A stretch of DNA of 64,000 nt, from NCBI RefSeq assembly GCF_019443505.1, contig NZ_CP080377.1, positions 2,480,001-2,544,000 of the forward strand, written 5' to 3'. This document shows, one piece after another, positions 46,402-55,525 of this stretch; position 1 is the first letter of the stretch; each line of letters opens with the position of its first letter. The notes beneath the pieces are model-generated. The model did not search any database and was not told the origin of the DNA. It saw nothing but the letters and a program-made list of their open reading frames with translations. The position numbers and the translations under genes were made by a program. The stretch comes from Janthinobacterium sp. PAMC25594 (GTDB taxonomy: Bacteria; Pseudomonadota; Gammaproteobacteria; Burkholderiales; Burkholderiaceae_D).

Positions 46402-46851
46402 TTATTGCTGCGATATCAGTTGCTTGATCGCCCTCCGATATTTCTCTATCCTCTCCAGATCCTTCTGCGTCGGCGCCCCTATCCTCGACAAGTCGCTGTT
46501 TTCCGCCAGATCCGCCAGCTTGACGGCCTTGCCCACCGGATCGAGGGCCGCGCGGGCGATGAAATCCTCATACGACTCGCCCTCGACCTTGGTCACGGCG
46601 CGCACACCGTCGATGACTTCCTGGGAAAATCCTTCGCGCACCAGGTCGTCGAAGGTGACTTTGCCGTCGCTGTCTTCCACCACGTCATGCAGCACGGCGA
46701 CAATCTGCTGGACGCCGGGAGCGACGCGCAGCATGACGCGCAAGGGGTGGAGTATGTACGGCGCGCCGCCCTTGTCCGTCTGGCCGGCATGGGTGGCGGA
46801 GGCGATTTCAATCGCGCGCTCCAGGGTGGCGCGTCTTGCGGGTTCACTCAT
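46402..46851 (-). CDS. Stand-alone HD-domain protein, small alarmone hydrolase-like
   Basis: A 149-residue protein with the hydrolase-domain motifs of RelA/SpoT: AGQTDKGGAPYILHPLRVM near residue 22 and the metal-binding VLHDVVEDSDG near 50, then a late LADLAEN. No synthetase, TGS or ACT domain is present, so it resembles MESH1-type small alarmone hydrolases that degrade (p)ppGpp. GGAGTGA supports ATG 46851. It lies 13 bases after the EI24-type gene on the same strand. Confidence 0.85.
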   Translation of the reverse strand: MSEPARRATLERAIEIASATHAGQTDKGGAPYILHPLRVMLRVAPGVQQIVAVLHDVVEDSDGKVTFDDLVREGFSQEVIDGVRAVTKVEGESYEDFIARAALDPVGKAVKLADLAENSDLSRIGAPTQKDLERIEKYRRAIKQLISQQ

Positions 46852-46864
46852 GTTCACTCCTTGT

Positions 46865-47710
46865 TCACTCCACTTGGATTGATGTGCCCGTTGCGCGCCA
46901 GCCACGGCGCTGCAAGTGACAGACGCTGCTGCACAGCACGGCTGGCAACAATAAGTTGAGGACCGGTATGAGCATCAGCAAACACAACAGCAGACCCAGC
47001 GCAAGGATCGCCGGGCGCTGCTCGCGGCGCAACGCCGTTTCTTGTTCCATGCTGAGCACCTCTGCGGCCGCCGCGCCGTAGATCATTTGCACATTCCAGG
47101 CCAGCAAGTACGAGATCAGCACGCACATCGCACACACGGGAATTAACAGGGAAAGCAGCAGCAACAGGCGCCGCCGCCAGGCGGGGCGCGCGGTGGATGC
47201 ATCCAGGCCGGCCGGCGCTTGCCACGCAACATAGCGGCGCGCCGCCACAGCCTTGGCGCGCTCCAGCAACAACCAGCGCAGCGGCAAGCGCGCCGTGCCG
47301 ATGGCGCCGACGATAAAGACCATCACATAGAAAAAAGCAGCCAGCGCCAGCAGCGCCAGGGCGATCTGGCCGATCGACAGCAGGGCCTTGGCGGCGCTGC
47401 CCAGGCTACCGGCGATATTGCCCATCTGCGAGAGCGTGGCAGGCCCGTTGGCGAGTGTCCCGACGCCATCCATCACGCCCAGACCCAGCAAGCCCGTGAC
47501 GGACACCAGCGCCAGCATGGCGCTCAGCTCGACAAAAAAACGACCGAAGCAGCCATACAGTCCCAGCCACAGCGCCACGACCGCCATGCACCACAGCGCG
47601 GAGCGCCACCACAAGCCCGCATGACGCGCATCGCGCAGTCCCAGGCCAATGCACGTGAAAGCTTCCCGCCAGGCCAGCAGCCAGGTTTGCAATGTTTGTG
47701 TCACGCTCAA
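46865..47710 (-). CDS. EI24/CysZ-like integral membrane protein
   Basis: A 281-residue protein with about six membrane helices. The last hydrophobic block (ILALGLLLCLLMLIPVLNLLLPAVL) near residues 232-258 matches the C-terminal pattern of EI24/CysZ family proteins. A TTG start at 47710 has GGAG six bases upstream; a GTG two codons later is possible. It is followed closely by the HD-domain gene, suggesting an operon. Transport function is not shown. Confidence 0.7.
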   Translation of the reverse strand: MSVTQTLQTWLLAWREAFTCIGLGLRDARHAGLWWRSALWCMAVVALWLGLYGCFGRFFVELSAMLALVSVTGLLGLGVMDGVGTLANGPATLSQMGNIAGSLGSAAKALLSIGQIALALLALAAFFYVMVFIVGAIGTARLPLRWLLLERAKAVAARRYVAWQAPAGLDASTARPAWRRRLLLLLSLLIPVCAMCVLISYLLAWNVQMIYGAAAAEVLSMEQETALRREQRPAILALGLLLCLLMLIPVLNLLLPAVLCSSVCHLQRRGWRATGTSIQVE

Positions 47711-47838
47711 GCGTACTCCGCAATGAAGGGGCGGATACGTCGATCCGGATCTTGCCGATTCTACATGGACGAGGCTGGCGCACGCGCCACTCAGGACGCA
47801 GCACCAAGCTGACGATGGCCCTCAGCATTCAAAAATCG

Positions 47839-49441
47839 CTATCGAAACGCAAAAACAGCCGCAAGCTGCTCGGCACTTTCGCATGCAGACTCATAACAGA
47901 CCTGATTTCTCCCGGCTGCCTTGGCCTTGTACAAGGCCTTATCAGCGAGCTCAATCAATTCCACTGCCTGATTTTCCAGATGCACTGGCGTAAACGCCGC
48001 CACGCCGACGCTGACCGTCACCACGCCAAGAGGATTGCCCCGATGCTCGATTCCCAGCGACTGCACGGCATGGCGAACGCCTTCCGCCACCGCCAAGGCG
48101 CCAGGCAGATCCGTACCGGGCAATAAAATGACCAGCTCCTCGCCACCGTAGCGCGCAGCAAGGTCGCCCGGTCTGCGCATGCTATAGGCCACCACACTGC
48201 CAATTTTTCTCAAGCACTCGTCACCGGCCACATGGCCATAGATATCGTTGTATTGCTTGAAGAAGTCGACATCGATCAAGACCAGTCCCAGAGCGCTTTT
48301 TTCACGCTGTCCACGGCTGAACTCGGCAAGCAGCGACTGATCGAAATGGCGCCGGTTCGCCAGCCCCGTCAATCCATCCTGACTGGCAAGGCGGGCCAGG
48401 GTTTCATTGATCAATTCCAGCTCATTACGCGCCGCGACCAGCCCCGCCTCGCTCTTGACCCGCAAATCGATTTGCCGCACCACGCGGTAGCCGATGAAGG
48501 CAATCAGCAATACCAGTACGCCGCCCACGGCATTTTGCATCACCGTATCGAGGCGCCACGCAGCAAGCACTTCATCCTGTGACAACGCGGCAGAGACCAC
48601 CAGCGGGTATTCCTCGATTCTGCGGTAGCTATTGATACGCGTCACGCCATCGACCCGCGACTTGATCACGGCCGTGCCAACCGGGCTTTTGGGCAAATAA
48701 TCATGAAATACCGGGAATTGCGAGATATCGCGTCCCAGCAAGCTCTCATCGAACGGCCGCCGCAATAAAAGAATGCCCGCTCCATTCGCAATGAAAATGG
48801 CGCCTTTTTCCCCTATCGAAAAACGTTCGTAAAACTGCCTGAAATAATTCATGTTGATGGTCGCCAGCACCACGCCGCCGAAACTGCCGTCAGGCATATT
48901 GATACGCCGCGATACCGTGACGATCCAGTGCCCCGTTGATTTGCTGCGCACGGGGGGGGCCGACATAAGGCCCCCGGTCATCATGCGTTCGATGGTATTT
49001 GAAATAATCTCGATCGGAATTATTCAGATTGCTCAACAGCGTTTTCTGGGAGTTCACCCGCCAGCTGCCATCCTTGGCATAAATGAAGATGCCGTGTAAC
49101 TGGGGCAGCTCGCCGACACGGGTGACCAGCAATTTATGGATACGGTCCAGTTCAAGGTCGGAGACACCATCTGTCTCCACCCGCTCCACCAGTCCGACCA
49201 GCACCGTATCGGCCTCCTTGATGGTGTCATAGGCATGCTGCGCAACGGATTGCGCCAGATTGGCGCTTTCACGGGCAGCTTCATTGAGCTGCACTTCCCG
49301 TGCGCGCAAGGTCATCCATAACTGGAGCGCCAGCAACGACAGGCACACCAGCACGACAAATGAGATGGCCAGCGGCAACAAGGAGAATTCCCGGTAGCCA
49401 GCTCCCAACAGGCGTGACGGCAAGCTGCGTGACCTGGTCAT
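47839..49441 (-). pseudogene. Membrane diguanylate cyclase (sensor domain + GGDEF) with a frameshift in a C8 run
   Basis: Two frames together make one protein of about 530 residues. The upstream frame (49441 to 48890) gives an N-terminal helix and the first half of a periplasmic dCACHE-like sensor; the downstream frame gives the rest, a second helix near DTVMQNAVGGVLVLLIAFIGY, and a GGDEF domain with GGEEL active site and an RxxD inhibitory site (RPGD). The frames meet at a run of eight C (minus strand) at 48952-48959. Removing one C restores YVGPPVRSKSTGHW. It is either phase variable, decayed, or a sequencing error. When intact it would make c-di-GMP. Confidence 0.85.
48952..48959. repeat. 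Homopolymer run (G8 on plus strand) at the frameshift
   Basis: Eight G in a row on the plus strand, within the sensor domain of the diguanylate cyclase. With seven the reading frame is intact. Confidence 0.9.
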
Positions 49442-49681
49442 GGATTAACTCCCGGTTTGATATCCAGTGAAGTGTGCACCAAATAGGCAGCGACATATTC
49501 ACACATCGTCACAAAAGATATAAAAAAGCTACCGCGACACTGGCCGGGCAACGTGTTCTTCCCGCCATGGCGGCGGTGAATCCTGTTCCAGCCCGCAATT
49601 GTTTGCGGAAGCGCAATCCCAGATGGAACGGAATGCGAAACAATGCCAGCTCCCACACCGTTGCGCCTAGCGGAGTCGACC

Positions 49682-50146
49682 ATGCTTGAAGTTCAGCCCA
49701 GGGATAAGCGCGGTTTTTTTATCCTGCCCCAGGCTCCGGAAGGTGCCGGGTATTACGTCTATGGCACTCCCGGCAGGGGGGCGGGCCAGTACGCGCATCC
49801 AAACATGATGATGGCACTGCTGTATGTGGAGCGCGAATGGCAAGCGATCGATACACGAAAATTTGGCATCGGCAACATCAGTCTGGCTAACGGCACTGCG
49901 TATGGGGAACACTCAACGCACAAATCCGGCTTGGAGGTAGACATTCGTCCACTGCGCAAGGACGGCCTTCAACTCCCTGTTTATTGGTATGACAAAGACT
50001 ACGATCAAGCCGCGACGGCAAAGCTCATCGCACTTTTTCGCGCCCATGCCAGTGTACGCCGGGTGCTGTTTAACGATACCGGCATTCCATTCGTGACGCC
50101 ATTCAAAAATCACGACCATCACTTTCATCTGGAACTGAGAGCTTGA
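49682..50146 (+). CDS. Signal-less LAS-superfamily murein endopeptidase-like protein
   Basis: A 154-residue protein. Zinc motif H80-x6-D87 in STHKSGLEVDIRP and H147-x-H149 in NHDHHFHLEL match MepA (M74) and related peptidoglycan peptidases, and GNISLANGTAYGEHS before it is also MepA-like. MepA itself is exported, but this protein has no signal peptide. It is followed 1 base later by an exported small protein. That pairing resembles a type VI effector with a periplasmic immunity protein (inference). GCGGAG lies 7 bases before ATG 49682. Confidence 0.8.
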   Translation: MLEVQPRDKRGFFILPQAPEGAGYYVYGTPGRGAGQYAHPNMMMALLYVEREWQAIDTRKFGIGNISLANGTAYGEHSTHKSGLEVDIRPLRKDGLQLPVYWYDKDYDQAATAKLIALFRAHASVRRVLFNDTGIPFVTPFKNHDHHFHLELRA

Positions 50147-50147
50147 C

Positions 50148-50516
50148 ATGAAAAAACAGTGGGCTCTGGCGTGGGGCGCCTTCACCCTGTTTTCACTGGC
50201 TTATGCGGCTAGCGACAGCGACTGGGGCGAATACAAACCTTTCAAGGGTTCTTATCTGATGTATTCAAATACCTTGGGCGAGCAACAGCCGCCCACACCG
50301 CATGACCGCAAGATTTCTTTCATGGTCACGGGGACCGTGGCCAAGGACATGTTTGACTCCATGGGGCCGGACTCGAAAGAGCGCTGCAGTTTGGAGAAAG
50401 GCTATCGGCAGCGCGACAAGGAAAATGTTTCCTGCGTCCGGGATCATGACGGCTATAGGTGCCACTTCGGATTTAACCTGCGCAGTGGCAAAAGCATTGC
50501 GGGATCGATTTGCTAG
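50148..50516 (+). CDS. Exported small protein, candidate immunity protein to the preceding peptidase
   Basis: A 122-residue protein with signal peptide MKKQWALAWGAFTLFSLAYA (cleavage after residue 20). The mature part has four cysteines (80, 96, 105, 122) that could form two disulfides, and ends RCHFGFNLRSGKSIAGSIC, a pattern I recall from uncharacterised periplasmic proteins. It starts one base after the peptidase stop, so the two are surely cotranscribed. The immunity role is inference from localisation and pairing. Confidence 0.72.
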   Translation: MKKQWALAWGAFTLFSLAYAASDSDWGEYKPFKGSYLMYSNTLGEQQPPTPHDRKISFMVTGTVAKDMFDSMGPDSKERCSLEKGYRQRDKENVSCVRDHDGYRCHFGFNLRSGKSIAGSIC

Positions 50517-50558
50517 ATCGCCTGGGGTGACCGGGGCCTTAGCTCAGCCAATCCTGCA

Positions 50559-51065
50559 CTAATCCCCAGTGAGTGCAAACAGGCTCCGCAGGCGCGCGCC
50601 CTCCACCCTGGCTTCCGCCAGCAGCATATTCCAATCATCGGGCGGGCGCCCTCCCTCCAGCATCTTGCGGAACACCCGGTAAGCGTCGTCGCTGCTCTCA
50701 TAGGCACGCTTGCTGTCGTCGTCATTAACCCATGCAAACACGAGTACCCTGGCAGCTGCGTGATAGCGGAAGAACAGTCTGTATTGCTGGAAAAACTTGG
50801 CCCGGAACCAGTGTTTATGCGCATCGCCGAGAGTACCGCCTTGCCGATACTCGGGGCGTGTGGGATCTTGTGGAATGACATCGAACGCCAACTTGGTGAT
50901 AGCGGCCAGCCGCTTGCTGGCGTTCTTCTTCACGTAGCCAACCGGATCCTTCTGCTTGAGCGACTCGACCTGCAGAACCAGCGCCTCAATCTGCGCAAGG
51001 AATAGAGGATGGACAAAGACTGTCCATCCGTGAATGACCAGCGGCGCAGTCTGGCCTGTGCTCAT
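50559..51065 (-). CDS. yhaV: YhaV-type toxin (RelE-superfamily ribonuclease)
   Basis: A 168-residue toxin. HGWTVFVHPLFLAQIEALV at the N-terminus, YRQGGTLGDAHKHWFRAKFFQQYRLFFRYH in the centre and VFAWVNDDDSKRAYESSDDAY are hallmarks of YhaV, a ribosome-dependent mRNA endonuclease. Its start overlaps the antitoxin stop by 4 bases (ATGA), as in the E. coli prlF-yhaV operon. Confidence 0.93.
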   Translation of the reverse strand: MSTGQTAPLVIHGWTVFVHPLFLAQIEALVLQVESLKQKDPVGYVKKNASKRLAAITKLAFDVIPQDPTRPEYRQGGTLGDAHKHWFRAKFFQQYRLFFRYHAAARVLVFAWVNDDDSKRAYESSDDAYRVFRKMLEGGRPPDDWNMLLAEARVEGARLRSLFALTGD

Positions 51066-51391
51066 TCATCGTCTGCCGGCAACGCAGCATCGAGCTCGAC
51101 TTCGATATCACCTACCAGCGATCGCAGGCGCTGGACGAGGGTAGCATCCACAGCCATCAGACGTTCCGGATGGCTGGCGAGGTCGCGTGCCAGGAAGCCC
51201 AGGAACTGCCCCAGCACCGGGTCATTGCCTGCAGAAGCGTCGGCGCGCGTCATGACCACTTCGCCATTCGGGCGAACGGAGTAGTGGATCTTGTCCCGCT
51301 TGCCCAAACGCAAGGCGCGACGCACGGTTTCCGGCACAGTGGTCTGGTAACGGTCGGTCAGCGTGGATTCGATGTCGTGGGAAGCGGACAT
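51062..51391 (-). CDS. prlF: PrlF-type antitoxin (AbrB/SpoVT fold)
   Basis: A 109-residue antitoxin: N-terminal swapped-hairpin AbrB domain (STLTDRYQTTVPETVRRALRLGKRDKI, then YSVRPNGEVVM), and a C-terminal acidic helical part that would bind YhaV. PrlF represses its own operon; a perfect palindrome lies 33 bases upstream of its start. Confidence 0.93.
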   Translation of the reverse strand: MSASHDIESTLTDRYQTTVPETVRRALRLGKRDKIHYSVRPNGEVVMTRADASAGNDPVLGQFLGFLARDLASHPERLMAVDATLVQRLRSLVGDIEVELDAALPADDE

Positions 51392-51424
51392 GATGCTCTC
51401 CGGTCAAAGATAGGAATACTTGCA

Positions 51425-51446
51425 TGGTAATGCGATTGCATTACCA
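51425..51446. promoter_or_regulatory. Operator palindrome upstream of prlF-yhaV
   Basis: TGGTAATGC-gatt-GCATTACCA: 9-bp arms, perfect, 4-base spacer. The position just upstream of the antitoxin fits the autoregulatory site of PrlF or the PrlF-YhaV complex. Confidence 0.75.
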
Positions 51447-51605
51447 AGTCAATGCAGTCACGCACCTTGAGTTGTCGCATTCCATCCGCCCCCCGCGGAA
51501 GAGGCCGGATATTACCTATATGACACCTGGAGCAGGCGCGCATTACCCCATCCCTCACCTCAACAGCGTACACTGGCTCCTCTTCCATCACCGCATTGGT
51601 TCACA

Positions 51606-52760
51606 GTGAAACTATCACGCTTTATTACCGGCCATCTGGAGCCGATCCTGGAAGAGTGGGAACTCTTCGCCAGGTCGCTTCCCATTCCTGGCACCGCCAT
51701 CTCGAAAGCCGAATTACGCGATCATGCAAAGCAGATGCTGGAAACCATCGTGCGCGACATGGATGTCATCGAGAACGCGGCGCAGCGGAAAAAGAAATCA
51801 ACCACGGGCGTGTCGGAAATAGCGGGCAAGGAAACGGCAGCGGCCACGCATGGCTCGCTGCGCCAGCAGATTGGCTTTACGCTGCCGCAACTGACGGCGG
51901 AATTTCGCGCGATGCGGGCCAGCGTCCTGCGCCTGTGGATGGCACAGGTGTCGGTGACATCGAAAACGGCGACGCAAGACATCTTGCGCTTCAATGAAGC
52001 GATAGACCAGGCGCTACAGGAATCGACCATACGCTATTCGCAGCAGAGCGACCGCACCCGCAACACCTTTCTCGCCATCCTCAGCCACGATCTGCGCAGT
52101 CCGCTGAGCACGATGACGATGGCCGGTGCGCTGCTGAGCAGACCGAGCGCAAGCTCGTCTTCCACGTTACAGATCGGGGCACGGGTTGCCCGCAGCGCGG
52201 CCACCATGACAACCATGGTCAACGATCTGCTGGAATTTGCCAGGACGCAACTGGGGGGACGCATGCCCATTTCGCCCAGCCTGGGCGACCTGGGGAAAAT
52301 CTGCAAGACAGCCGTCGAGGATGCCTCGGCCGCTCACCCGCAGTGCAAATTTGAACTGAACACCACGGGCGAGATGATCGGCGACTTCGATGCGGCCCGC
52401 CTGGCCCAGCTGTTTTCCAATTTGCTCAACAATGCCGCGCAATATCGCAGCGACGACCAGCCGGTGAGCATCACGGCCTGCGGCGACGCCGATACGGCCG
52501 TGGTGCAAGTGAAGAATTTCGGCCGCCAGATCCCGGAGGCTTCGCTAAAGAGCATTTTCGATCCCCTGGTACAACTGGCCATTTCCGACGATCACAAGGC
52601 GCCCAACGCCACCAGTATCGGCCTGGGTCTGTTTATCGCGCGTGAAATCGCCAGCGCGCACGGCGGCACCATCGGCGCCGAGTCCAGCCTGGAATCGGGC
52701 ACGGTATTTACCGTGTGCCTGCCCAGGGTGTGGCGGAACGAGGGAGCGAACGGCGGCTAG
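51606..52760 (+). CDS. Cytoplasmic sensor histidine kinase with RsbRD-like N-terminus
   Basis: A 384-residue kinase with no membrane segment. Residues 5-130 resemble the RsbRD N-terminal (non-heme globin-like) helical domain (LEPILEEWELFARSLP, then AELRDHAKQMLETIVRDM). The HisKA box is FLAILSHDLRSPLS near 155, and the ATPase has N (LFSNLLNNAAQY), G1 (FGRQIPEASL, degenerate) and G2 (SIGLGLFIAREIASAHGG). The G1 box lacks the usual DxGxG. Start is GTG 51606 with weak ribosome binding site. No response regulator is adjacent on this strand. Confidence 0.85.
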   Translation: MKLSRFITGHLEPILEEWELFARSLPIPGTAISKAELRDHAKQMLETIVRDMDVIENAAQRKKKSTTGVSEIAGKETAAATHGSLRQQIGFTLPQLTAEFRAMRASVLRLWMAQVSVTSKTATQDILRFNEAIDQALQESTIRYSQQSDRTRNTFLAILSHDLRSPLSTMTMAGALLSRPSASSSSTLQIGARVARSAATMTTMVNDLLEFARTQLGGRMPISPSLGDLGKICKTAVEDASAAHPQCKFELNTTGEMIGDFDAARLAQLFSNLLNNAAQYRSDDQPVSITACGDADTAVVQVKNFGRQIPEASLKSIFDPLVQLAISDDHKAPNATSIGLGLFIAREIASAHGGTIGAESSLESGTVFTVCLPRVWRNEGANGG

Positions 52761-52807
52761 CCGCGGCCACCGGAGAAGACGATCTCCTCTGCCGGGACAG
52801 GCGCGTC

Positions 52808-53050
52808 CTACCTGCGGCTGAGCGGTACATACTCGCCCGGCAAGCTGGCCGCGTCCAGCGCATCGGCAAAGGCCAGCAGGAACTTGGCCGACCCATGTTC
52901 CGACACCAGCAGGGAGGCGCCCTTGTGGCGCAGCAGTTTCAGCACTTCCTGCTGGTGCGCCTGGTATTCGCTGGAGTGACCATAAAACGTTTGATACATC
53001 TCCAGCGTTTCCATGGCCTTGGCGGCCAGGATGAATTCGGGTTTGTCCAT
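52808..53050 (-). CDS. Small protein at the end of the KaiC-like locus, unknown function
   Basis: An 80-residue soluble protein starting MDKPEFILAAKAMETLEMYQ, helical, with a central LLVSEHGSAKFLLAFADAL. GAGGAG lies just upstream. It is 127 bases downstream of the KaiC-like gene and may share its transcript. No family recognised. Confidence 0.55.
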   Translation of the reverse strand: MDKPEFILAAKAMETLEMYQTFYGHSSEYQAHQQEVLKLLRHKGASLLVSEHGSAKFLLAFADALDAASLPGEYVPLSRR

Positions 53051-53177
53051 CATATCTCCTCATGATCAGCGCGGAAACACAGAAGACGCATTGGTCCCCT
53101 GTGCGCACGGCCATCGCCGTCGGCATGGCCGCACTTGCATCATACGCCTCTACTCAGCCGTCACCAACCGCATGCGT

Positions 53178-54623
53178 CTAGGCGCGGTACGGCTCGCCCG
53201 ACAGGATGCCCTGGTACTGGCTGAGGGCGGCGCCGATCTTCATGCCCTCGGCGTCGATATCGTAGAAGCGGATATCCTTGCTGTGGCCGCTGCCGCGCAC
53301 CTTCACCACCGACACCACGCGCTTGAACTGGCCTTCGAGCTCGATGTAACGCTGCATGACGATGGCGTCGGCCAGGAAGGCGTTGCCGTAAGAGCTGAAG
53401 CGCAACATGGTGTACTGGTCTTCCAGCTCGGCCGTCATCAGCACCGACACACCCATGTCCGTCAAGGCCGCCACCAGGCGGTACAGCGATTCGCGGAAAT
53501 CCTCGCGGAACATCGAGGCCAGCGCCATTTCAAAGCCGGACAGCGAATCGATCACCACCCGCTTGGCCTTCATGCGCGTGATCATGCTCACCAGGTCATG
53601 CAGGATTTCATCGAGCGACAGGTCGAGCGTGCGCGTGTTGATGACGCCGATCCGCCCGGAACTGACGAGCGTATTCAGCTGATGGCTGAGCAGCTGGTTC
53701 GGGCTCTTCTCGAAGGCGGCGATCACGCCCGGCTCGCCGCAACGCACGCCTTCCGTGAGAAATTGCGTGGCCAGTACGGTCTTGCCGGAGCCGGACGGCC
53801 CCACCAGCAGCAGCGAATAGCCGGCCGGCAAGCCGCCGCCCATCATGGCGTCGAGCTCCGGCACGCCCAGCGACAGGCGTTCATTGCCGGAAATGCTGAC
53901 CTCTTGCATGCCGCTGGCCTTCAGCACGGCGCGGGAAAAGATTTCCACGCCATTGTCATTGATGCGGAAGGTGTGCACGCCCAGGCTTTGCGCCTGGCCG
54001 CGCATCTTGACCACCTGAATCTTGCGCACCATGGCATCGCGGTGCACGAGCTGCGACAGCCACAGGATGCCGTCGGCCACCGTGAACACGGCGCTCGACT
54101 CGGCCTCGGGCGCCAGGTATTCGCCGATCAGGAAGGTCGTGGCCAGCCAGCTGGTCATTTGCGTGCCCAGTTGCTGCACGAAATGCTGCAAGCCGGCCGC
54201 GCCCGTGTCCATGGCCTTCGCCGATTGCACCACGGAGCGGAAGGAATCGACGAAGACGAGGCTGGGCGAGAACGCTTCCACCTCTTCGGCGATGCGCGCC
54301 AGCACGCGGTCAAAATCGCCTTCCAGCAAGTCCGCCGACAGATTGACGAATTTGATCGACTGGTTGATCTTTTCCACATCAAAGAAGGGAAACTGCTGCT
54401 GATAGCGCAACATCTTCAGCGGTGGTTCGCCCAGGACTGTGAAAAACAGCGCCTTGCGCTCCGGTGTAGCGAGGGAAAACATGATCTGGTGCGCCAGCGT
54501 CGTCTTGCCGCTGCCGGGCGTGCCCGCCACCAGGTTGAAGGAAAATTCCGGTATTCCGCCGCCCAGCAGTTCGTCCAACCCCGGCACGCCAGTAGCCAGG
54601 CGGTGGATGGTGACTTTGTTCAT
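53178..54623 (-). CDS. KaiC-like double RecA-domain ATPase
   Basis: A 481-residue protein with two KaiC/RecA domains: Walker A GTPGSGKT at residues 34-41 and GPSGSGKT at 275-282, Walker B in LVFVDSF and RVVIDSL. In the second domain the clock phosphosites of cyanobacterial KaiC (Ser431/Thr432) align with Ala415/Phe416, so the phosphorylation cycle is not conserved. KaiA and KaiB are absent. Such KaiC-like proteins outside cyanobacteria are thought to be ATP-driven signalling switches. It overlaps the upstream unknown gene by 4 bases. Confidence 0.9.
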   Translation of the reverse strand: MNKVTIHRLATGVPGLDELLGGGIPEFSFNLVAGTPGSGKTTLAHQIMFSLATPERKALFFTVLGEPPLKMLRYQQQFPFFDVEKINQSIKFVNLSADLLEGDFDRVLARIAEEVEAFSPSLVFVDSFRSVVQSAKAMDTGAAGLQHFVQQLGTQMTSWLATTFLIGEYLAPEAESSAVFTVADGILWLSQLVHRDAMVRKIQVVKMRGQAQSLGVHTFRINDNGVEIFSRAVLKASGMQEVSISGNERLSLGVPELDAMMGGGLPAGYSLLLVGPSGSGKTVLATQFLTEGVRCGEPGVIAAFEKSPNQLLSHQLNTLVSSGRIGVINTRTLDLSLDEILHDLVSMITRMKAKRVVIDSLSGFEMALASMFREDFRESLYRLVAALTDMGVSVLMTAELEDQYTMLRFSSYGNAFLADAIVMQRYIELEGQFKRVVSVVKVRGSGHSKDIRFYDIDAEGMKIGAALSQYQGILSGEPYRA

Positions 54624-55036
54624 TCGTTCGGCTCCGTTCCAGCATTATTCACAACGTCATCACCCCAGGCTTTGAGGAGGATGCTATTCGTTAAGAGTTC
54701 GCCAATTAATAAAATAAGGGTGTTGATGAAGTGCATCATCATCGCCGTGCTTGCCGCGCAGGCGGCGCTGTCCGCCTGCGCCTGCAAGCTGGCGCGCAAG
54801 GCGGTCATGGCAGCTTCCAGTGCTTGCGGCGGATGGGGTATCAACCAGCTGAACTGTTTCTGACTCTGGTGCAGGCTGCGGGCATACATCGACTCCACGC
54901 CCCGCTCGCCTATGATCTGATTCAATTCAGTGGCCAGTTGCTCCCAAAGGCGAATACTGACGTCTACCACCGCACCTGGTTCGCGTAACAGCGCGTGCTC
55001 TATCCTGCGCTGCCGCTGTTCATGGACTGTGGCCAT
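54620..55036 (-). CDS. Helical protein translationally coupled to the KaiC-like ATPase, unknown function
   Basis: A 138-residue protein starting MATVHEQRQRRIEHALL. The first half has amphipathic helices (VSIRLWEQLATELNQIIGERG, with SMYARSLHQSQ following), and the C-terminal part has a hydrophobic helix (INTLILLIGELLTNSILL). The stop overlaps the KaiC-like start (ATGA), so the two are made together and probably interact. ATG 55069 is an alternative start. No family recognised. Confidence 0.75.
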   Translation of the reverse strand: MATVHEQRQRRIEHALLREPGAVVDVSIRLWEQLATELNQIIGERGVESMYARSLHQSQKQFSWLIPHPPQALEAAMTALRASLQAQADSAACAASTAMMMHFINTLILLIGELLTNSILLKAWGDDVVNNAGTEPNE

Positions 55037-55108
55037 AATCGGATCTTTTCTCTGCGGTTTTCGGTGCATGGACCATGTTAAACAAAAGCATCAGGATTTC
55101 CTCGCCCA

Positions 55109-55504
55109 TCAGCGCGGAACCGTTGCCGTGATTATTTTCGACAAAGCGTCGATATTGATGGGCTTTACCAGGTAGTGGTCAAACCCTGCCTGGCCAGCGC
55201 GGTCGAACTGACCAAGCTGGCTGTACCCTGACGTGGCGACAAAGCACGGCAGCGGCGCCGGCAAGGCCGCGCGTGCCGAGCTGATGACCTGGAAGCCATC
55301 CATGCCCGGCAAGCCGATATCGCACACGATCACATCGTAGGGCGCATCGAGCGCGGCGCGCAAGCCACTGGGGCCGTCGTTGCGCACGTCGACATGGTGA
55401 CCGTCCTGCGTCAGCAGCAGCGCCAGCATTTCCGCCGCATCGGCATTATCCTCGATCAGCAATATGCGGCGTGGCAGTGCGCACGCCGCAGGTGCCGCCT
55501 GCAT
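55109..55504 (-). CDS. Receiver-domain response regulator, likely the detached half of a hybrid kinase
   Basis: A 131-residue single-domain receiver. Acidic residues in LLIEDNADAAEML, the phospho-Asp in VIVCDIGLPGMDGF near residue 62, Thr/Ser in VATSGYS near 90, and Lys in YLVKPINIDAL near 113. No output domain. It lies in the same frame as the upstream kinase, separated by one TAG and seven codons. Its own ATG has no properly spaced ribosome binding site. Confidence 0.9.
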   Translation of the reverse strand: MQAAPAACALPRRILLIEDNADAAEMLALLLTQDGHHVDVRNDGPSGLRAALDAPYDVIVCDIGLPGMDGFQVISSARAALPAPLPCFVATSGYSQLGQFDRAGQAGFDHYLVKPINIDALSKIITATVPR

Positions 55505-55525
55505 GTCCTGCGATGGCGGCGCCAG

